Shown: piece by piece, positions 11,701-26,100 of the stretch
Position numbering within the stretch: position 1 is the stretch's first letter
How the letters are laid out: each line of letters begins with the position of its first letter
From: Amblyornis subalaris
Lineage: Eukaryota; Chordata; Aves; Passeriformes; Ptilonorhynchidae
Direction of reading: 5' to 3'
Length of the DNA stretch: 64,000 nucleotides
Assembly: GCA_018881555.1 (NCBI GenBank)
Contig: JACAXG010000012.1
Span: 11,628,181 to 11,692,180 of the forward strand
Notes under the pieces: generated by a model
The model's input: the letters and a program-made list of their open reading frames with translations, nothing else
Told to the model about the DNA's origin: nothing
The model's database searches: none
Translations under genes and position numbers: made by a program

Positions 11701-14700
11701 TTAGCCAAAAGAATGAAATACAAAAAATATAGAAATTTGTATTGATATATATAGATTCAGAAATATATAGATGGATTTATTTCTGCAAAGCACTGAGGGA
11801 AGGAAGATGTGAATTAAAGCTCCCAACTGGCTCACAAAGCCATCTGCTAAAAGGGAAGTCTTTGAGGGCTGACTTTTTTCAAGATTGANTAGTGCCAAGT
11901 AATCTTTGTCCTTGAAAATATTTATATATTGTCTTCATGGATTCAGAACGCAAGAAAAGCTGTTTGTTTAAAATTACATAAGCTGAAATAATAGAGGCTT
12001 CAATTATGCCAATGTTCAAGTGGGAGGTGCTCCATGGGCTTCTGTCAGGTCAAACCCATTAAAAACAGAGTAGCATAAAGCAAGTAGTCTAGTTTATCAT
12101 TGCTACCTTTTTAATATTTAGGAAGTATGATATTAATGGGAATCCAAGTTAGGAAGAAGGGTAAAGGAAAAATGGAAAATATGAAAAAAAGGACACTACC
12201 AGGAGTACTGAGGTGTTTTTGAGGTGAATACGAGATATCTTAAGCCTAAACCATTAAAAAGACAGGGAAGCAGAGTGGAAGTTTGATATCCTTGCAGGTT
12301 TTAAATAAAAATTAATTTGCATGGAATGAATTAATGTGCCTGGGTAAAATATTGAAGTTTAGCATATAACCCTGGCCCAGAGAGTGTGTCACTTTTGGCT
12401 ATCCTCTGAAATTGCTGTCATGCTGTAGAGAATTGAGTGAACACTGCCAACTATTGGTAGATAAATTGAGAGCATTACTCCCACAACATGCGTATTAACA
12501 TGCCATATGCCAGGAGCTAACATATTTAAGCTTATAAAATTGCCATAGAGGATGAGAAAATATAGTAAGAGGTGTTACCAACTGCATTATTGCTTAAGCT
12601 ACATAAATCTTAGAAATCAATATTTTATTCAGTGTAATTTCACATGATGCAATTAAAAGTAACAGGAGGAAGAAAATATTTCTATACATAGGAAGCTTCT
12701 GGTTAAGGCTGGTGGCATAGGACACCTGTACTGCAGTTTGGAAATCACAGTGCACTTTAAATGGAATAACTGCAGGAACAGATGCTCACACATTAAGCTC
12801 TCAGCCTTACATGCAGCTAAAGTTTACTTTCAGGCTTGGGAAGTTTATTTTCAGGCCTGTAGGGAATCTCANTGGGCTGTGTGACAAGTGGTCACCTTGC
12901 AGGAAGCAGGATAAATTTACATTTTACTTCTATTAATTCCAGGTGATTGCTTTTCTTTTTTTTTCTTTTTTTTGTTCTTTTGAATGTGAAATGGAAGTTG
13001 ATCTAATGGTCATAAAGGACATCAGGCTGACAGCTCTGAAAACAAAACACTTGTTTATCAAGTGTCTTAATATTCCTCACTTGCAAACTGGAGAAGATCC
13101 CGTTTGTGGGAATGAATTTTCCTCCATAAGTTTTTTCATTTTCTTTTCTGTGATTTCTGTTTATGACTAACCAGGAATGCATTTTGGATGTGCCTTTCTG
13201 CTCTTTTGCTTATTGGAATTAAAAAAATGATATAAGCTAATCTCATGGATGCTTGCTGTGCATGTATATGATATTCATCTGAGTTGGTTTAGGTTTGAGG
13301 CATTGTTTTCAAACATAGTGTCTGTTCAAATTTTGCATTCTGCTCTTTGAGTTGTTCTAGATTAATCTGATGGATTTCACAGTGACTTCGGACTGAGATA
13401 TTGCTGGTAGCCTAAGAATTCATAATTTTTCTCAAATAACCAGGGTAAAAAAAGAAGTCAGTGACTTCCACAGTAAGTGAGAAATGTTTGATTAGATATC
13501 TAAATATTTTCCTGGTTCAAAACATTTGGAACCAAGAAACTGTAGGAATACTGAGTATGAAAATGAACCAATGTTAATGTATCTTAAATTATGAGCATAT
13601 GAAGATAAGACAATTAGTGGAGTCAACTTCTAGTTGCAGTTGGGCTGTTAATAAATGAAAATCTGCTGAAGGAATTCATAACAACCCTGTAGTGGTAAAT
13701 TCTACTATACCCTGAGCACAATGCTTTCCTCTAAAATCCTATCATATGTAGGTAGAGGAATTACAAGAGAGCTGCCAGAAGAGCTGTGTGTCAGGATTTT
13801 GACCTATGTATTTGGCTCTCCAAAGGACATTATGGATTGCTCCAAGCAGGTGGCCACAGATTCAGTGTTTCCTTAACCTCACAGGACATTTTACATTTGC
13901 TTCTGTAGGAATGGTTGGCTGCACCTGCATGCAGTGTGGTAGTTCCCACCCGGGTCCTGTCGGGGTAGTCCCCACCCAGGAAGAACTGTCAAACTGTCAA
14001 AACAGTGTCCTAAATTGCTGTTTGACACGGGAAAACTGAACAAAGGTGATGAAACTTTTGCATTTCAAAAGAACGAAGACTTTGAGAAAACGGTCTTGCC
14101 AAAATTTCGTTTTTACCTAAAGAAATCCCCTCTTTCAGAATGTGCTCAGTGTGGATTTGTACTTAGCAATTAATGAGACCTCTTCACCCTCTTTGTGTTG
14201 CCAATATGGAGATGGATGTTTACCTATCTTATTACCTCTAGTTTTGTCCAAAGTTACAGCAACTAATAATGAAGAAGGGAGAGGTTTCAACTACAGGTAC
14301 TCTTGTAGCCTAGTGTTTTCTTTAAACTGACATACTGCCCTCAGGAAAAAGAATATGAAATAACAGGGAAAGTCTTAAGCAAAAGAAATGTATTTGACTG
14401 GAGGGAAAAAACCTTACAACAAATGACAAATGCAAGGGACTGCTTCTGAAAGTCTGGGTGCCAAAATTTCATTTGAAAAATGGATATCTGTATACGTATA
14501 TAACATCTTTACAATTTATGTTATCTTTATAATTACAAATATTAGTACCATTAGGATAAGACAGAGGAGGTTGAGGCAGAGTTCAGGAACAGTGATGTGA
14601 AATAAAACCAGCCACAAATTTTTGACTTTTCTTTTTCCAGTGAAATGATGTGCACTGCTTCAAACTGTTGCTGTACCAATTAATGTGTTTTGTAAAACAT

Positions 14701-16739
14701 TCTGACATACTCTGAAACTCTGAAAGTCAGAAGGGTTATACATATCTCATATTAAAACATTTTGCAGATGTTGCTGACAAAATTAAATNTTCTTTCCCAT
14801 TTCTGAAACGTGTTTGTAGACGCTTTAATTAGATCATATTTTTCCCTGAGAATTTCATTTCCTTTAAGGCTTCTGTTCTATGTAGTTAGATATATTCTGC
14901 AGGCTATTAAAATATCTAGCAGTTAAGATAGATTATGGGCTTCTATTTTTAGAATCACTAGAGTAAATGCCATCTTCTCTTAACCTGAATGATGGCAAGT
15001 ACTTATTTTTGTTCTGGGGTCATTGTTCATCATTGGTTCNATCACCTCACCCCCATCATTTATATGTAATCAAATGGATAAATAACAAGTGTATATTTAG
15101 TTAAGACATTAATAAAAACTTCATCTGCAATAGACATGCAACTGATCCTGNGGCTCAATTTCAGTTTCTTGTAATGAGCTCTGCTAGGCTTTCAGCTCTT
15201 TCGGCTTTTATTTCCTCCTTTTCTTAAAAACAAAACCCAACAAATTGACTTCAGAGCAAATACAGAAGAGTTAAACTACTGTGATGTTGCAACCAGGCTT
15301 GTTCCAGATTTGTAAGTCCACTTAATTGACATTACTTGGGTAACTGGACTTTGCTGTGCTGTGGTGTTATGCCACACACTGGCTGCCTCTAAGCATGTCC
15401 CAGGTGTTTGGTCTGTCTCTCAGATCTAAATAAGTTCCTTGGCAGCTTCTTTGTGCAAGGATGAGATCAGGGTGGTCTAACCTTCTAGGGGCATTTAGTT
15501 GCCAGCAGAGGGAAGTTTCTGCCTAGAGCTGACTGGCCTGGGAAGCAGGATGGCCTACATTGGAGCATGCCTGCAGTGCAGCTTTGGTATGGTCAAGAAT
15601 CTCATAAAGGTCCCAGTTACATACTGACAAACAGTCTTTAAGTATTGCTAAATATTCAGATTTATCTTGCTTTGTCAGTCTTTTCTTCTTTTCAATGTAG
15701 ATTTTAGTTTTATCCTAGGTTCTGAGTAGCATTTAGAAATCATGCCCTTTACACACAGTATTTCATGTGTGATTTGTTGATACAGTCCATGTGCTAAACA
15801 GCCTTTGTTCTGTATGACCCCTCTCACCTTTGCTGAATGGCACTTAGAATTCAGTACTGCTTTTGTTCTCGAAGGCCACAAATACACTCTGGGGCACAAA
15901 CCTATTTGGTACTATATTCTGTACCTGCATTTAAAATGTGTAGAATTTTATTTAATTCCAAAAGTATTTTTCCTACTTTGAAGCTCATCCCTGAAATTGT
16001 ATCTGTACAAATCTACAACCACCAAAAGTAGAGTTCAGTGTTTATGAAAAGAATAAAAAAGTGGCCAGAGACCCAGTGCTCAGATTATAATACAGGTTTT
16101 CCACTACAAATGAGAGCTCTTGAAGAGGAATAGGGACTGTGTTGTTTTAACACAGCTTGCTTGTACATCTTGCTTAAAGATTTTTAGCAGCGTGTGTTAT
16201 TTCTCTGCTTAGATCTTAGTTTCCTCAGACAAAGTACCATAAAGTAGAGTTTATAGGATAATTCAGTCCAACTGTTTTGGTTTTTCTCCAGTAGTCATTA
16301 AAGTTAATACACTTGCAGAGTTTATTTTAATGTAAGAAGTATTTATGGGTATTTTGTTAAATTAAAAGGTTGATTTGCCATTGTGTCTAACATTTATTTT
16401 CTACTTTAGTTTTTATTTTGTTGAAATTCAAGTATAGTAGAGGGACTCATTTTGTGTTGTGGGATTTTTTTTTTTCTTCTGTGAAAAAGCTACCATAAAA
16501 AACACTGAATATATCTAACCTCTATTGTAAACTCATGTTTATAACCAAAATTTATTTTTAAATATGGAATTTTCCATAATTGCAGTGGGAAGAATGATAT
16601 TATGGTGCCTAGGAACAGTAACATGCATTTATTTCCACTGAAGTTTTTGTCATCTTTTTGTCTGCTTTTTCAGCTTTCGGAAGTCTTTCTGGAGTTCTTC
16701 CTTTTTAGCTGCAGCATTTGGTTTGGAAAGGCTTGGACT
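8746..16739. other. Unique non-coding DNA with short simple repeats
   Basis: No gene, RNA gene or named interspersed repeat is recognised across this stretch. Small items include a (CT)n run near 10,758-10,768, a perfect 7-base-arm inverted repeat at 10,404-10,420 (AGCTGGC-CAT-GCCAGCT), an A12 run at 11,382-11,393, and a small hairpin near 13,995-14,027 described separately. The ORFs at 11.3-11.75 kb on both strands overlap each other and contain no family motif. A GC-richer patch near 10.38-10.52 kb shows no exon structure that I can defend. Confidence 0.55.
13995..14027. other. Short imperfect hairpin
   Basis: TGTCAAAACAG at 13,995-14,005 pairs with CTGTTTGACA at 14,018-14,027, leaving one bulged A in the left arm and a 12-base loop. 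Just upstream, a 17-base word (GGTAGTTCCCACCCGGG) at 13,938-13,954 recurs at 13,964-13,980 with two changes. I see no miRNA-like extended stem, and the feature may be coincidental. Confidence 0.5.
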
Positions 16740-17160
16740 CTTCTCTCCCTTCCCTTTTCCAGGCTGCTGATGAAGATGTTGACAGAGACCAGTATCTAGG
16801 GGATGCCTCTGCCTTGCCCTCACCCTGCACAGCAGTGGTTAAGACCTATTATTTGCTTTTGTTCCTTAGATTAGCACTCAGTCCGGAAATTGATATTTCT
16901 TCCAGTCTAGTGGAACTTTACTTTTTAAGTAACTGTTGAAAATGCAGCTGTGCTATATTCATGGAATCCCTTCAGTCACGTTTTTAGATATTGCCTTATA
17001 TTTTTTACCACTAGCAGGGTTTTCCCTCACAGAAACCATCCTGCACTTTCATAATAAACTGAATTTGCTCAGTTATTTTATGTGTTATCGTAGATGTTAT
17101 CATCTTGCCAGAGATGAAATTCAAACTTTCCAGTCTGTCTGAATCCCTTGTAGACCTTAT
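16740..17160 (-). mobile_element. Ancient CR1/L3-like LINE, reverse-transcriptase part
   Basis: Read on the plus strand, a pyrimidine-rich TTCCCTTTTCCAGG is followed by CTGATGAAGATGTTGACAG, then GACCAGTATCTAGGGGATGCC. This follows the reverse complement of the CR1/L3 reverse-transcriptase region that encodes the conserved 'NIFIND' segment. Further right, the words CCCTCACAGAAACCATCCTG (17,024-17,043) and ATCATCTTGCCAGAGATGAAATT (start 17,099) match the next conserved stretches of the same family in the right order and direction. Spacing is irregular because of indels. The copy is heavily mutated with no intact frame. The edges are approximate, and the family label is tentative between an old CR1 and L3. 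Confidence 0.55.
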
Positions 17161-20100
17161 ATGTTTGTGAAATTGAGTTTCTTGGGAAAAGACCAGTCCT
17201 TTAGCAGGGTGACTGTGATGAGAGTTGGTATAACAAGAGGAAAAGCACAAAATACAGTGTTATGTAGAAAAAGCAATAGGTCCTAGTTATTTTGGAAGGG
17301 ACAGTCAGCTGGTTTATTCAGATTTCAATGATGGTGAATTCATAGAAGCTTCATGTGCTTCCTCACTGGACTTAAGGGTCCCTTGAGCTGACTTAAACTG
17401 GTCATTCCTCTATTTTTATTTTTTTTTATTCTGCAGACCAGTTGGAGGAAAAGAGGATAACATGGAAGTCCAGTGTGAATGTCAATCCTTTTTGAGATAA
17501 CTCTGAAAGGAATCTGAGAAATTCCTCATTAGAATACAGAAATCCAAAAGAATCTCTATTTGACTGTAGATTTATTTTACTGCTTTTGAACTTCTGTCAG
17601 GTTTTGTTACCCTTTTTCATATTTCTTTCTCATAATTTCAGGAAAGTACAGGACTTTTCACATTTTTTCTCCTTTGTTAACTACAAATAAAAAAACCCCA
17701 CCACCCAAAAAACCCCTCAGTACCTCTCCTTAAAGAACTGCTGTTGTTGTGTCTGTACATGAGGCACTGGAAGCTTAGTTAGGATTACATTCTTTCCCAG
17801 TCTATTCACTTTTGAGCTCTCTCCCTTGGGAAGCTTAGCCTCAGGCTTTTATGACACTGATACTGTGTGACATAAGGGGAATTTTTCCCCCCTATCATTA
17901 ATCCAGCTGTTAGGATACAGGAGCCTGTGTTGGTGTTTGCAGCAGTGCCTCTCATCCCTTGGCAGTTCTGCAGTTCACTTTTGCACTGGAAACTTCCGTG
18001 TGTAAGAGCCCTTGTCTGTACAAAACTTCTGGAATTGAACCTTCTCTGCAGTTTGGGCAGCCCACAGACTTTCTCCAGTGATACAGTTCAATCATTTAGA
18101 ATCAAATGCATCTTTCATCATTGTCCTCTTAGTAATTCTCTGTTTGGGGAATGCTTTAACTATTAAATGGTAATTTATGTTCTCATCCTTCCATCACACA
18201 CTTGCATAAATAATAAAATATGTTAAAATATCTGGAAATTGGCCAAAATTGCTCCATAGTAGCCTTGTATTGAAAACAGGGAGAACTTTCTGTATTAAAA
18301 TGCATGAAATAGAACAAATTTTTTTATAAGTAGGTTTTTCTTAGCTTTTACAAACAGTATTTATTTTTATGTGTACATTAGGCAGAAGACTTTTGTTTAA
18401 AAGTGTTTCTAAGTATGATGGATACTTAATATATTGCTCCTGAAACAGAACCGTTCCTCTGTATATGACCAGACTGTGTGCACTGGCCATACTGTTCAAG
18501 TGCATTGTCTCAGAAGCATTCAGCTACATGTGCTATCAGTAATTTCAGTGCAATTCAGAAACAACCGAAAAAAAACCAAAATCACTGTACACACTTGAGT
18601 TTTGCACTGGCATTAGTGAAAAATCAGTCTCTGAAAGGATTTGTTATTCAAATGAGCACTCAGTGGATACTGAGCACATAATTGAGTTCTACGCTTGTAT
18701 CAGTTGTCTGGATTTCAGTGTACTCAGGCAAGACCTCACCTGCTGATGTCAGAGGTGCACCCAAACAAAAAGATTTTCTGATCCCGAGTCCCTTGACAGG
18801 AAGGCAGATGTACAAGCTCTTCTTTCATGATCCACAATGGTCTGAAAGGAAAGAAGTAACGCTTGGATATTTCACTATAAACAAAGCCCTTAAAGCATTT
18901 TCTCAGGAGTGGTTAACAATCTCTAAGTGTTGATCCAGTTGATCTCTACTGGAGAGCCTTCAAAACCACAAAAAGAAGTTACATGTCTCCTAAATGTTAT
19001 TTTCTTTCAGATCTTACAGTTAATTTCAAAAAGAAGTCTGAGCTTTTCATCAAAGATGATTTCAAAAGGGCTCTTTGGTTCAAGTCCCCATTGAAGTCAT
19101 TGCAAGTTTTATTAGTCTGTGTAGTGAGGAAGACTTGCAGGTTAAACATTTAGTTTAAGCTTAGCTGGGCTTGACATTTCTGCTATATTGCGCAGAACCA
19201 CACTGAATTTGAAAAGCAAACACTGCTGGGGCTACCCTGAGTCATGTTCTTTTCTGGTGGATAACATACAAACCTGGAACTCCATGGTAACCTCAGTCTG
19301 TGGTCCCTATTCTACTTCAGAACTTTCTTTACAAATTTCAGAAGCCCTTCAATTCAGAGTTTGGTTTTGGGTTTTTTTTTTTTATGGCTGATGTTGGAAA
19401 GAAAGGCTTGCTGTCTCTCTGAAACTATTCCTCCTCTTTTGTAAAACCTCACAGAGCCATTGATCATGGCATTTGAACACAGAATTATGAGGCAATTATT
19501 TCAGTAATAGCCTCAGTGAAAATCATGAGGTTTTCCTTTTATAAATGGAACTTTCCGTATTGATGTAGGTGAGTGAAGTAAGAACATCCAAAGCAGTATT
19601 AGGACAAGGATGATCTTTCGTCTATCTACTACTCCTGTCTGCTAGGAATTCCATAAGTCTCAAAAAACCTTTAGGATTTGGGGGCCAAATTACTTTGCCT
19701 GAAACAAGGCCTTTGAAATAACTTGGACTGACTGTTGTAGTAATTTGTGTCAATCTGCTCCTGAGCTATGCCTATTTCTCTGATTCTTTCATCCATGTAA
19801 GTGTAAAATGGTAATTTGGGCTGGAAAAGCATGTATGATATTTGAAATAGTACTTAGGCTAGTTTCCTGGGGGGGGTTCCCTGCCGTAACTGATATTTGT
19901 GTCTGTTGTTTTAATTTTTAAACATTTAAAACTAGGTAATCATTATAGTGGCTCAGAAAACGATGTATCCTTCTTACAGATGACCACTCAGGTATTGCTG
20001 CCACCGCAATGGTAAATCTGATGGTACTGTCAATAAGGCAGCTGTCAGTACCAGGACAGAATAATTCCTCCTTCCAATGGCATGGTCTCCACATGCAGCA

Positions 20101-23100
20101 TTAACTGATGATGTTAAAACAGATTTTTCAACAAACTATAATATCACTTAACCTGAAGATAACATGTTAGCAACATTTTGTCCTGAGTGAGCTGCATTAA
20201 GAGGTGATGGAATCCAATTTATATTCTACTGAGTACCCAATAGATAAGAGCAAATAAGTGCAATTCAGTCTTTTTAATACTGTGTCTTAGAGAAAATCTG
20301 TGATATCACTTGAAATTTCAACTTAATCTTTTTTATTTCAAAATACTGGTTGAGCTGGAAATGCCTTAGGATTCCTAATTCTTTGATTACCGAACTTTCA
20401 TTTGTTTACCATGCTTTTTAGTTCTTCCTCATGTTTCTCAAAGAAAAAGGTATGTAAATACCTAAGCACAGTAATAATGTTTTTTCCTTGCATTTGAAGT
20501 GTCTATGGGTAATTCATTCCGTTCAGTTACATCCTGAAACTTAAATGCCTTTTTTAAGGTCTGTAGAAAGCAATTATAAAGCTGGTAACTTTGAACTATT
20601 GAACTGCATGCCCCAGTGCTGTTGGCAATACTAAAAATGGGAATATTAGATTAAATTTTTTCAAGCAGAAAGTTCTAATAACTCAAGAAATAATATTCAT
20701 TAACTTCTATTTACACCATTTAAATCTGAATCCACACTGTATGTTTGTGTTATTTTTTTTTCGGGAAACCATTAAAGCCTTAGCTAAATGCCTATTTCAC
20801 AGTATATGCTAATTCAGATTTGGTATAAATTATGGTTGAATTCTCAAAGGTGGCCCAGCATGGCACGGCTTGGTTAAGTTGGCAGAGGTGGGGCACGAAC
20901 TGCTCCAATGAGTCATTGCTGAGGGGGTGGCAATTACAAAGCTGTGCCCTGTCACAGCACAAAAGCGAACACAGGGCTGCGGGCACGGAGCGGAGCACGT
21001 GAAAACCATGGTGTGATGAGGCATCCAAGCCTTACTTGTGCTGCCCCAAGTTGTGCGTGAGGAGATGATGGCCTTGCAATTACCCGGAGATGTTTTCCCT
21101 AGTTCCCCTGTAAGTCTGACAACAAAATGCTAAGGTTGCTCAGAGTGTGCTATGAGGAAAAAGAGCGTTTATATGATGAGAGGTAGAATCAGTAGAAGAG
21201 GCTATTGAAAATGACAGCTTGAGATTTGTTTCAGTAAGTTCTAAACTTCGCGAGTTGTTGGGGTCTGTGACCAATCTCCTTTCTGTTCAGCGCAAAATAC
21301 TCCGATCNGTCCTGGAATGAGTTAAAACCTTCNTGACTGCCAAGGCTTTGGGCATGGTGCCTGGCAGGAAACTGTCTCTGCTCAGGAACTGATAACAGTG
21401 CAGGATTTGCAAAAGAGAAGACAAAAGACTTAAATGCTGCTTTCTTGGCATCCTTTAAGAGAAAACAGCAGGGGAAGAAGAGCAGCACTGCAGATGTGAG
21501 CAGAGATAAGGGTATCCAGGTTAAACCTGCAGCTTCTTTATTAACACAGCAGTGCAGAGGCTGATATGTATATATTGTATAGCTGCGTGAAAAGAGTGAG
21601 TACCATGGTACTGAGATGTGATCTTATTAATTTGCCTTTTTTAATAGGTTTGTTAGAACATGGCTCATGCTTTTGCTTGGCTACTTAGCACGAGTATTGT
21701 CACGGCTTAGGTTGTTTGCAGTAATGGAGATTCATGTGAGATANAGTAAATGAAGCTGCTTTTCATCACCATTATCATTATTTAAAATGANAAGGCTTTT
21801 CACTGATCTTACTAACAGTGACACAGAATAGCCCGTGCCTAAAAAGTGATCAAAGAGCAATGTCCTGGAGAATGTGCCTGACNAAAGTACTGTTCTATTA
21901 ACTGCTAATAAAAAAAAATAAATGTTTGGAATTGTCATTNGTAAGACTCCTGCTTAATAATGGTATTATAACTTACTGTGATTTTTTTTTTTCTTTTCCC
22001 CACACTTTTGAATTTCTTTTTCTTCTGNCTTTAGTGAATATAGCTGCTGTAATTTACAGCTACAGCCATTTCATTTGGTAGCTGCACTTGTTCTGGTTTC
22101 AACAGTCTCACAGACTTCTTGCACACAAGGATTCCTTCAGATTGCNAATATCGTTGTCTTGCTTTTATGCATCACAGGCTGTATTTTCATCAGGCATGAC
22201 TGCACTAATAGGTGCAATTCTGTTTTAAGCAGTGCCATTTAGTAAACAAAAAAGCATATAGCTAGTTCCCGGCTAGTTTAGCTCCTATGTGCCTGATCAC
22301 CCTGCCTCCAGATTACAATNCCTCTTTTAATGTGAAGGGTTTCTGAGTTGTGCCACTTATTGCCGTATGCACCCCTTCATTGTTGTGGTAAAAGCTTGTT
22401 TGCTTCTGTTTCATAGCATACACTATTTTTGTTGTGCAATGTACAGTTTCTGAGCAACTGCTCTGTGGGTGACACTGCTGTCTCCTACTGCAGTTCTAAT
22501 GTGTCACGTGTGTGTGAGCTTGCTGGTNGCTTGTCTGACTGACGTGTTCATCAAGGGCTGGTAAATACTTCGGGTTTTGTCTGATGCCTGATCAGTTCTT
22601 ATTTGTCATGATTTTTGCTTTGGGTTCAGCCCCGTTGAGGTTGCATCCTTCAGTATGTCATCTCCAGCTGTGAAAGTAGTGTTTTCCTGTCCAGGTTACT
22701 CACCCATTAATTGCCTCAGGGAGTCCCTGATTCTCTTTCTGCTTTTTTACCCAGTGCTGGAAAATAAGCAGCGATCTGGCTGCAACCTCCTCACCTGGAT
22801 CTGCACTGCCAGTGACCAAGTTCTTTATTTCAAGCTAGATGTATAGCAGATTTCTTGAGTTACTGCTCAAGCCATCAGGGGATTTTTTTCTGTTTGACCA
22901 GTTGCTTTTGTTCTTTAACACCATGCATTACTCCAAACTAGACTGGTTACCAGTAATAGAAATAAACACAAAAGAGAAGAAATCTCAGAATCTTGAATTC
23001 CAAGCCTGAGATTTTTCNAAGTAGCTTTGCTGAGGAAGAGCAATCATTTATTTTTTACCTGTTCTTCAGAGACACTGCATCTTGCTGAGCATTGCTATGA

Positions 23101-26100
23101 TGTGATAGNCACAAATAAGACAAGTAAGAAGATTTTTGCAGATTGTCTTAAGGGCAGTCTGGATCAAACCTCATTTTTGTTTGAAAATGTAAGTAGGGTT
23201 GTGTGATGATGTGACAACACTAGTGATGTCTGTAAATTGTTGTGGAAGATGTATGAGAAATGGATCTGGGACGTCTTAGGAGAGATGTGGAAGGCAAAGG
23301 ATGTAGGGAGGGTATGCTGTGTAAAAAGACTGAAAGTTATAGTGAAGCAGGTGTTTGATGTTGAGTTTATGCTTCTCTCATTTAAAAAAAGGAGCTAGAA
23401 ACAAATGTTTGTGCTTCAGCCAGTCACATTCACCAGGCTGCTCCAGAACAGCCCTTTATGGTGGCAAGTCAGAGCTTCATATTCTTGCACCATGACTAGC
23501 AATGATCTGTAAACCTCCAGTTCTAATAAATCTGCACCCTTCTGGCATAAACTGCTTTCCCCCNATCCCTTGGTATTGTGCCTATTGAAAGAGAAGGGAG
23601 ACTGACCATTAATCCCATTTGTTTTTGGAAATTTGATGGGATTTCCCGAATCCTAANGGGATAAAGATGGGGAACCAGTGATTAAATGGAAGGAAGACAT
23701 GACAGTTTGGCTGTACAGGAGTTATTTCTAAGGTTAATATATTCTAAAACTAGCAGTGGCACAACAGGAAACAATAGCTGGGTAATAGAGGAAACTTTTG
23801 ACCTAGAATGCCCCNGTAGTAGCTTTTTAGATTCAAATATATTGGAGAAAAGTAGATTCCAATGGCTTGGTGTTTCCTGCGAAAATGGAGCTAGTGTCCC
23901 AATTTCCCAGAAATGCTGAGATGAGAAAAAAAAAAAAAAATTGACTGCAACCTGATGTCTTACTAAGACTCTCAGAAGTCTGAGAGGATTTCAATATGTG
24001 AATTTTCAGATGCACAAGCATTTTCACTAGTTTCTGTAGGATTGCTCAATTGATGTATCTTTGAAGTTAATAGGTTCCTTCTGTGGAATAAGGGCATGGA
24101 GTACAGCATCCAGGAAAACCTCAGANAAAAGATAGAAAACAAATCATATACCCTGAGCAGGCCTGAAAAGACAATTGGCACAGACAGTAGTACAACCATT
24201 CCCCAGTTGCTCCATCCTATGGTTGAAGATTTGCTTGCCAATGCTGTTAGCTGTCTCTTGTGAGCAGCACATTCATTTTCAAACAGTGGTGATACCATAC
24301 CATCTGTGAAACATGCTCAGAACTGAGAGTGCAATAGGGGAAGATGGGAAAAAAGAGTCTCACCTAGAAATCAGGGAATGGAAGCTCATCCAAACAGCAA
24401 GCTGAAAAGGTGTTTAGGAGCTCGATGAAGAAGAGAATTCAAAAATTGTGTTTCTAATAATAACTTTGTTTTTACTGGATTTACCAAACTGCAAATTATA
24501 TTATTTTGGCTTGTGAATATATAAAACAAATCAAATTTAAATTGTATGCAAGAGGGCCATAGCAAAATTCTGTGTTTAGTCCTATCAAGCCTTATGTTGT
24601 ATTTTTATAAGCTTCCATTCAATTTAGTTCAAATTTAAACTACTATGTGTAAAGGTTACCTACTTGTGGGTTTGCAGTTTGGCCAGCTCTTTCGCTCTCA
24701 ATTTTTTTTCATTCCACCACTGAGTGGTCTGACACATATGACCAAACTTGAGCTAGTTTTCCCTGGGAAATCATGAAATGAACGGCAGACCTACAACAGC
24801 TCCTTTTTCTGTCTCCCGTTACTCTTTATAATTAACCCCCTAGATACTCTTGTGAGTGCGACAAACATTTAAGAATGTTTCATCTAGCCATACAAATATA
24901 TTCATCNCTGACTGCAGAACCATAATTTTACAGCAAGGAAGTAAAAATGAGTACTCTAGACCAACAGGAGCTTCTAAGTTTGCGAGTTTGGGATTTAAGG
25001 TGCCATGGTCCCACTATCTTCAGTTCTAGTGGTCATGCATTTTTTTNAACTGAATTTTAGTTTTTGAGGGGTTATTTCTTAAATCTTTCAAGTTAGTTGC
25101 CAAAGCTAAGATGATTCAGCTTTATTTCATTTCTACTATCAAGAGGTACTGGGACTATAAAATAGGATATAGGAATCATTCTGCCTTGAAACTTTGCTAA
25201 TGTGTATTCATAACCAAATGCTCCCAGGTCTTGGTCACATCTCATTAAAGCTGTGGTTGCACAGCAAAGTTGCACAATACTCTAGTAAGTATCAGGGATG
25301 TCACTTAGCAAAATATTCTTGTAGCAGCTCTTCACTGTCACTCTTATCGCCATTTCAAAAGGACCTGGCTTTTCCTCCAGAGAGGTGGAAGGGAAATGCA
25401 GCAATGTAATCCAATTGTGGTTTTGAACAAATATTATAGAGTAACTGATAAACCTCTTCAAGGAGCAAAATACTTCCAGTTTCCAAATTCAGGTGCCTAT
25501 CAACTCTACTTACTAGTGGCAACAAACTTGCCTTTTGGAGAAGTTGAATTTGTTTCTGGCTGTGAAACTTTCAGCTGCATAAGATGCTTCAGTTTCAAAT
25601 GGAATTTTTTTTTTGTAGCACTAAATATGGTTTCACTGCTTTATCTTTATAGTATTTATAATTTGTATAATAGTGATGTTCAGAAAAAGGGTTTATTTGT
25701 GGGATGTTACNACTAGGAGAGAGTGGTACCAATAAGTGTTGTATTATGTGCTCTCAATAAATGAGCTTTATTTACATTTGTTTTTTACTGTGCAGTTCCA
25801 GAGACCTAAAGGCTAACAGAATGATATGTGTTAAATATATGCTTAAAATGCATTAAACATGATCTTAAGCGTTTGTCAGGCTACAATATAGTAGTAAGCA
25901 AGGTATGTGGTGCTGTGGTTCGTTGAGCTCTAATTGTTTCAAACTGTTATTGATCAGATCAAATCAGACTCTGCTCTGGTTCTGTTGATAAATACTGGAG
26001 ACTATGGGTTCAGTTGTTAAACAAGCTCTTTAAATGATTCTTGTCAAGTTTGGATAGGTAATTAAGAGAACTGAATCATTTCCAGGCATGATGGCAAAAG

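Noticed and set aside
23926..23940. Poly(A) tail of a processed pseudogene
   Set aside because: The sequence upstream shows no recognisable coding remnant, and there is no visible target-site duplication.
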